The position numbers and the translations under genes are program-made. This document shows positions 61,187 through 64,000 of a stretch of DNA of 64,000 bases, piece by piece. Source of the DNA: Stenotrophomonas sp. ISL-67 (lineage in GTDB: Bacteria; Pseudomonadota; Gammaproteobacteria; Xanthomonadales; Xanthomonadaceae); contig NZ_JAGGRL010000003.1 of NCBI RefSeq assembly GCF_018612915.1, positions 1 through 64,000 on the forward strand. The letters are read 5' to 3'. A model generated the notes under the pieces. It was not told where the DNA came from. It was given only the letters and a program-made list of their open reading frames with translations, and made no database searches. The first letter of the stretch is position 1. The number at the start of each line of letters is the position of its first letter.

Positions 61187-62617
61187 ATGGCCACTACGGC
61201 ATCGGCGGCGACGCAGGACGGCTGGATGGCGCGCGCAGCGCTGCGTTCGGCGGCCTGGGCAGAAAAATGGTTCCCCGACGCCTACGTCTTCGCGGTGCTG
61301 GGCGTGGTGATCGTGGCCGTAGCCGCCATGAGCTTCGGTGCCACCCCGCAGGCCACCGCCAAGGCCTTCGGCGACGGCTTCTGGAGCCTGATTCCCTTCA
61401 CCATGCAGATGGCCTTCGTGGTCATCGGCGGTTACGCAGTGGCTACCGCCCCCGTGGTGGCGCGTTTCATCGAACTGCTTGCACGTGTGCCGCGCACCGG
61501 CCGTGGCGCGGTGGTGTACGTGGGCCTGATCAGTATGCTGGCTTCGCTGCTCAGCTGGGGCTTTTCGCTGGTGTTCGGTGGATTGCTGGTGCGGGCCCTG
61601 GCCCGCCGCCAGGAGCTGCAGATGGACTACCGGGCCGCCGGTGCCTCGGCCTACCTCGGCCTGGGCGCGGTGTGGGCAATGGGCCTGAGCTCCTCGGCCG
61701 CGCAGCTGCAGGCCAATCCGGCCAGCATGCCGCCCGGCCTGGTGGAGATCACCGGCGTGCTGCCTTTCACCGAAACCATTTTCCTGTGGCAGTCGATCGC
61801 GCTCACGGCCGCGTTGATCCTGGTCTCGCTGCTAATCGCCTGGTTGACCGCCCCCGGTCCGGCTACAGCACGCACTGCCGGCGACTTCGCCGGCGCCGCG
61901 CAGGCCGAACCGGAGCCGTTGCAGCCGCGCACGCGCGCGGGTGAATGGCTGGAATACAGCCCGCTGCTGACCGTGCTGCTGTCGCTGCTGGCCTTTGGCT
62001 GGTTGTTCAGTGAATTTGCCAGCAAGCCGGTGGTGACCGCGATTGCCAACCTCAATACCTACAACTTCCTGTTCATCTCGCTGGGCCTGCTGCTGCACTG
62101 GCGGCCGCGCAGCTTCCTCAACGCGGTGGCCAAGGCGGTGCCCAGCACCACCGGCGTGCTGATCCAGTTCCCGCTGTATGGCGGCATCGCCATGATCCTC
62201 ACCCATGCCGTCGGCAGTGGGGGTGAAACGCTGGCGCATCGCTTGTCCACCGTGTTCGTGCATGTCGCCACCACCGACACCTTCGCGCTGGTGATGGGCA
62301 TCTATTCGGCGGTGCTGGGCTTCTTCGTGCCTTCCGGTGGCGGCAAGTGGATCATCGAGGCGCCATACGTGATGCAGGCAGCCAACGAGCTGCACGCCCA
62401 CCTGGGCTGGGCCGTGCAGGTGTACAACGCCGCCGAAGCGCTGCCCAACCTGATCAACCCGTTCTGGATGCTGCCGTTGCTTGGCGTGCTGGGGCTCAAG
62501 GCGCGCGACATCGTCGGCTTCACCTTCATTCAGCTACTGGTGCATATCCCGCTGGTGCTGGGCCTGCTGTGGCTGCTGGGCATGACCCTCACCTACGTGC
62601 CGCCGGTGATGCCGTAA
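61187..62617 (+). CDS. atoE: short-chain fatty acid transporter, AtoE family
   Basis: A 476-aa membrane protein with about 12 helices. EKWFPDAYVFAVLGVVIV near the N-terminus, SWGFSLVFGGLLVRALARR, GLSSSAAQLQANP and the C-terminal FFVPSGGGKWIIEAPYV are AtoE signatures. It takes up acetoacetate, butyrate or similar acids. The neighbouring ato genes are absent. Its link to the GalNAc locus (acetate release) is only speculation. Confidence 0.9.
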   Translation: MATTASAATQDGWMARAALRSAAWAEKWFPDAYVFAVLGVVIVAVAAMSFGATPQATAKAFGDGFWSLIPFTMQMAFVVIGGYAVATAPVVARFIELLARVPRTGRGAVVYVGLISMLASLLSWGFSLVFGGLLVRALARRQELQMDYRAAGASAYLGLGAVWAMGLSSSAAQLQANPASMPPGLVEITGVLPFTETIFLWQSIALTAALILVSLLIAWLTAPGPATARTAGDFAGAAQAEPEPLQPRTRAGEWLEYSPLLTVLLSLLAFGWLFSEFASKPVVTAIANLNTYNFLFISLGLLLHWRPRSFLNAVAKAVPSTTGVLIQFPLYGGIAMILTHAVGSGGETLAHRLSTVFVHVATTDTFALVMGIYSAVLGFFVPSGGGKWIIEAPYVMQAANELHAHLGWAVQVYNAAEALPNLINPFWMLPLLGVLGLKARDIVGFTFIQLLVHIPLVLGLLWLLGMTLTYVPPVMP

Positions 62618-62618
62618 C

Positions 62619-62664
62619 GGGCCGCATTGCCGCCGGGCTCAGCCCGGTGGCCAATGCGGCCCGG
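62619..62664. terminator. shared hairpin between convergent genes
   Basis: GGGCCGCATTGCC...GGGC pairs with GCCC...GGCCAATGCGGCCC across 3 bases. It spans the stop codon of the minus-strand gene. No T-run; probably a transcription barrier or mRNA end structure. Confidence 0.5.
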
Positions 62665-64000
62665 TCAGCAGCACGGCGTGCACTACCGCCTCCAGCTGCG
62701 AATCTTCAAGGTGGCCACGCAGCGTCGCCTCGAGCCGGTCCCGAACGTATGCATCGAACAGATGCAACGGTTGTCGCTGCTCATCGGCAACCAATGCGTC
62801 GATCCGGCTGCCAAGCCGCACATACACGTCTTCGTCCAGCGTGGTATCGAACAGGCTGCCCAGGACCAGCAGACCACGAGAGACTGCCTGGGCGGCATCA
62901 CCGGCCTGCGGCGAACCCCGCAGTGTCGGTTCCAGCGCCTGCAACGCGGCAATCCGCTCCTGTGCGTCGCCGCACTCCACCAGCACCTGGCGCAACGTGG
63001 TTCGGCTCCGCTCCACGGCATCCGGGTCCAGGCCCGTTTCATCCAGACGATGGCGCAGGCGGGTGTACAGGTGGTTGGCATGCTGCGCTGCCGACAGCTC
63101 GACCGGTTCGAGAGTGCGCAGGACCTGGTAATCGATGTGCTGCTCGCATACCTGTGGCGCCTGTTCGCGCGCCCAGTGCCGCACCCGCCGGTCTTCGGCG
63201 TTGAAGCGGCCGGCCTCCAGCGCCAGCCGGCTCACCGCATCGCGTAACAGCGAGAACCGGTGCAGCAGCGCGCGGTACTGGCCGCCCAACAACGATGGCT
63301 GGCCGGTCAATGCCGTCTCCGCCGAGATGGCCAGCTGCAGGCGCTGCCCGAACGCGGTGACCCGGCGATGCAGCAGGTCGCGCCGGTGCCGGTGCAGGTC
63401 GATGTCGTCACCCTGCGGGCCGACCTCCCAGTCGGGCGCAAGATGGTCGCGGCAGGCGTGGAAATCCTCCTCCGCATCGGTTGGAAGCAGGCTGTGCAGG
63501 CGCTGGCGCTGTACGCCCAGCACGGGATGGTTGTCCTGTACCGGCAACGGCAGCCATTCCGGCGGTGCCGCCGCCGGGATGTCCCCGGTGTGGAAATCCA
63601 CCAGCATGGCGGTGCGCTTGTCGGGGTGGGGCGCGTTGATCAAGCCCACGCCGCGCAGCCGCTCGGACGCGGTAAGCGCACGATCCACGTAAAGCACGGC
63701 CGCCCGCGCATCCTGGGCGGCGGGCAGTTCGCCGTGCACGATCACCAGTTCCACCTGCGGCGGGATACGCTCGGATGCCCGGTCCGTGGGCAGGCCACGG
63801 TTGTCGTAGCCTGCAACATGGGTCTTCAGACGTGCATCTACCGCGAGGGCGCGTTGGTAGCCGTGCGCCTGGTGCGTGGTATCCACCAGCAGCATCGCGC
63901 GAAGGCCGCGTTCGGCCAGCCGGACCAGTTCATGGAAATGCTGACTGATCGCCGTAGCGACCTGTGCCACACGGCGGGAGGGGGAGTCTCCGATGGGGCT
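62639..64000 (-). CDS. unrecognised large protein, 5' end outside window
   Basis: At least 453 codons; the frame is open through the window edge at 64000, so the true start is not visible (a GTG at 63970 is possible). Arg/His/Leu-rich, soluble, no transmembrane segment. N-terminal part (MLLVDTTHQAHGYQRAL, then VELVIVHGEL and AAVLYVDRAL) looks alpha/beta. The C-terminal 250 residues are predicted helical, with several heptad-like Leu/Glu stretches. I recognise no family. Confidence 0.7.
   Translation of the reverse strand, partial: SPIGDSPSRRVAQVATAISQHFHELVRLAERGLRAMLLVDTTHQAHGYQRALAVDARLKTHVAGYDNRGLPTDRASERIPPQVELVIVHGELPAAQDARAAVLYVDRALTASERLRGVGLINAPHPDKRTAMLVDFHTGDIPAAAPPEWLPLPVQDNHPVLGVQRQRLHSLLPTDAEEDFHACRDHLAPDWEVGPQGDDIDLHRHRRDLLHRRVTAFGQRLQLAISAETALTGQPSLLGGQYRALLHRFSLLRDAVSRLALEAGRFNAEDRRVRHWAREQAPQVCEQHIDYQVLRTLEPVELSAAQHANHLYTRLRHRLDETGLDPDAVERSRTTLRQVLVECGDAQERIAALQALEPTLRGSPQAGDAAQAVSRGLLVLGSLFDTTLDEDVYVRLGSRIDALVADEQRQPLHLFDAYVRDRLEATLRGHLEDSQLEAVVHAVLLTGPHWPPG

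Overview
This 64-kb window is high-GC, densely packed bacterial chromosome that most resembles Stenotrophomonas or a close Xanthomonadaceae relative. The evidence is the gene content (a DPP-IV close to the S. maltophilia type, a bioB-bioF-bioH-SDR-bioC cluster, XAC-style small lipoproteins) and at least ten short palindromes that begin with GTAG, which match the SMAG/REP class described in S. maltophilia. Species cannot be fixed from the sequence alone.

Layout. 1-2.2 kb is a lower-GC accessory patch: the 3' end of an IS3-family transposase, two orphan proteins, and a SymE-like toxin gene with a structured leader and an overlapping small ribbon-helix-helix-like partner. 2.4-5.9 kb is a coupled operon of a lipoprotein S33 peptidase and a NatAB-type ABC exporter. 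5.9-6.8 kb is a RAYT/IS200-like transposase gene framed by near-perfect 19-bp inverted repeats. 6.8-25.6 kb is mostly core: TonB-like protein, YqhA, Nu-class GST, DPP-IV, DUF885 peptidase-like protein, bestrophin-like channel, HemB, AroE, DinG, IlvD and a YgiB/YgiC-type pair. 25.9-32.6 kb is a six-gene overlapping minus-strand operon (RDD, SpoIIM, DUF4129, DUF4350, MoxR, DUF58). 32.7-44.4 kb holds a gamma-carbonic anhydrase-like protein, MnmG, a candidate sigma-54-dependent small RNA, a PLP dehydratase, a YdcF protein, the biotin genes, ComF and HdeD.

44.4-59.9 kb is the most specialised part: an N-acetylgalactosamine (GalNAc) foraging locus. A minus-strand operon (agaS, agaK, agaZ, agaR, agaA and an MFS sugar porter) diverges from a plus-strand operon (a secreted 1117-aa GH31 with C-terminal carbohydrate-binding modules, a TonB-dependent receptor and a GH109 glycosidase). 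An unusually AT-rich 321-bp region with CTTTCG boxes separates them. The proposed logic is: two unrelated alpha-GalNAc-releasing enzymes act outside or in the periplasm, a TonB receptor imports sugar through the outer membrane, a porter carries GalNAc into the cytoplasm, and kinase, deacetylase and deaminase/isomerase steps lead to tagatose-6-phosphate, all under AgaR.

60-64 kb has tRNA-Arg(CCG), UbiA, a short-chain fatty acid transporter and a large unrecognised protein cut by the window edge.

Functions are assigned by reading motifs, not by database search. Start codons were moved from the longest reading frame where a Shine-Dalgarno site, ATGA overlap or family N-terminus argued for it.
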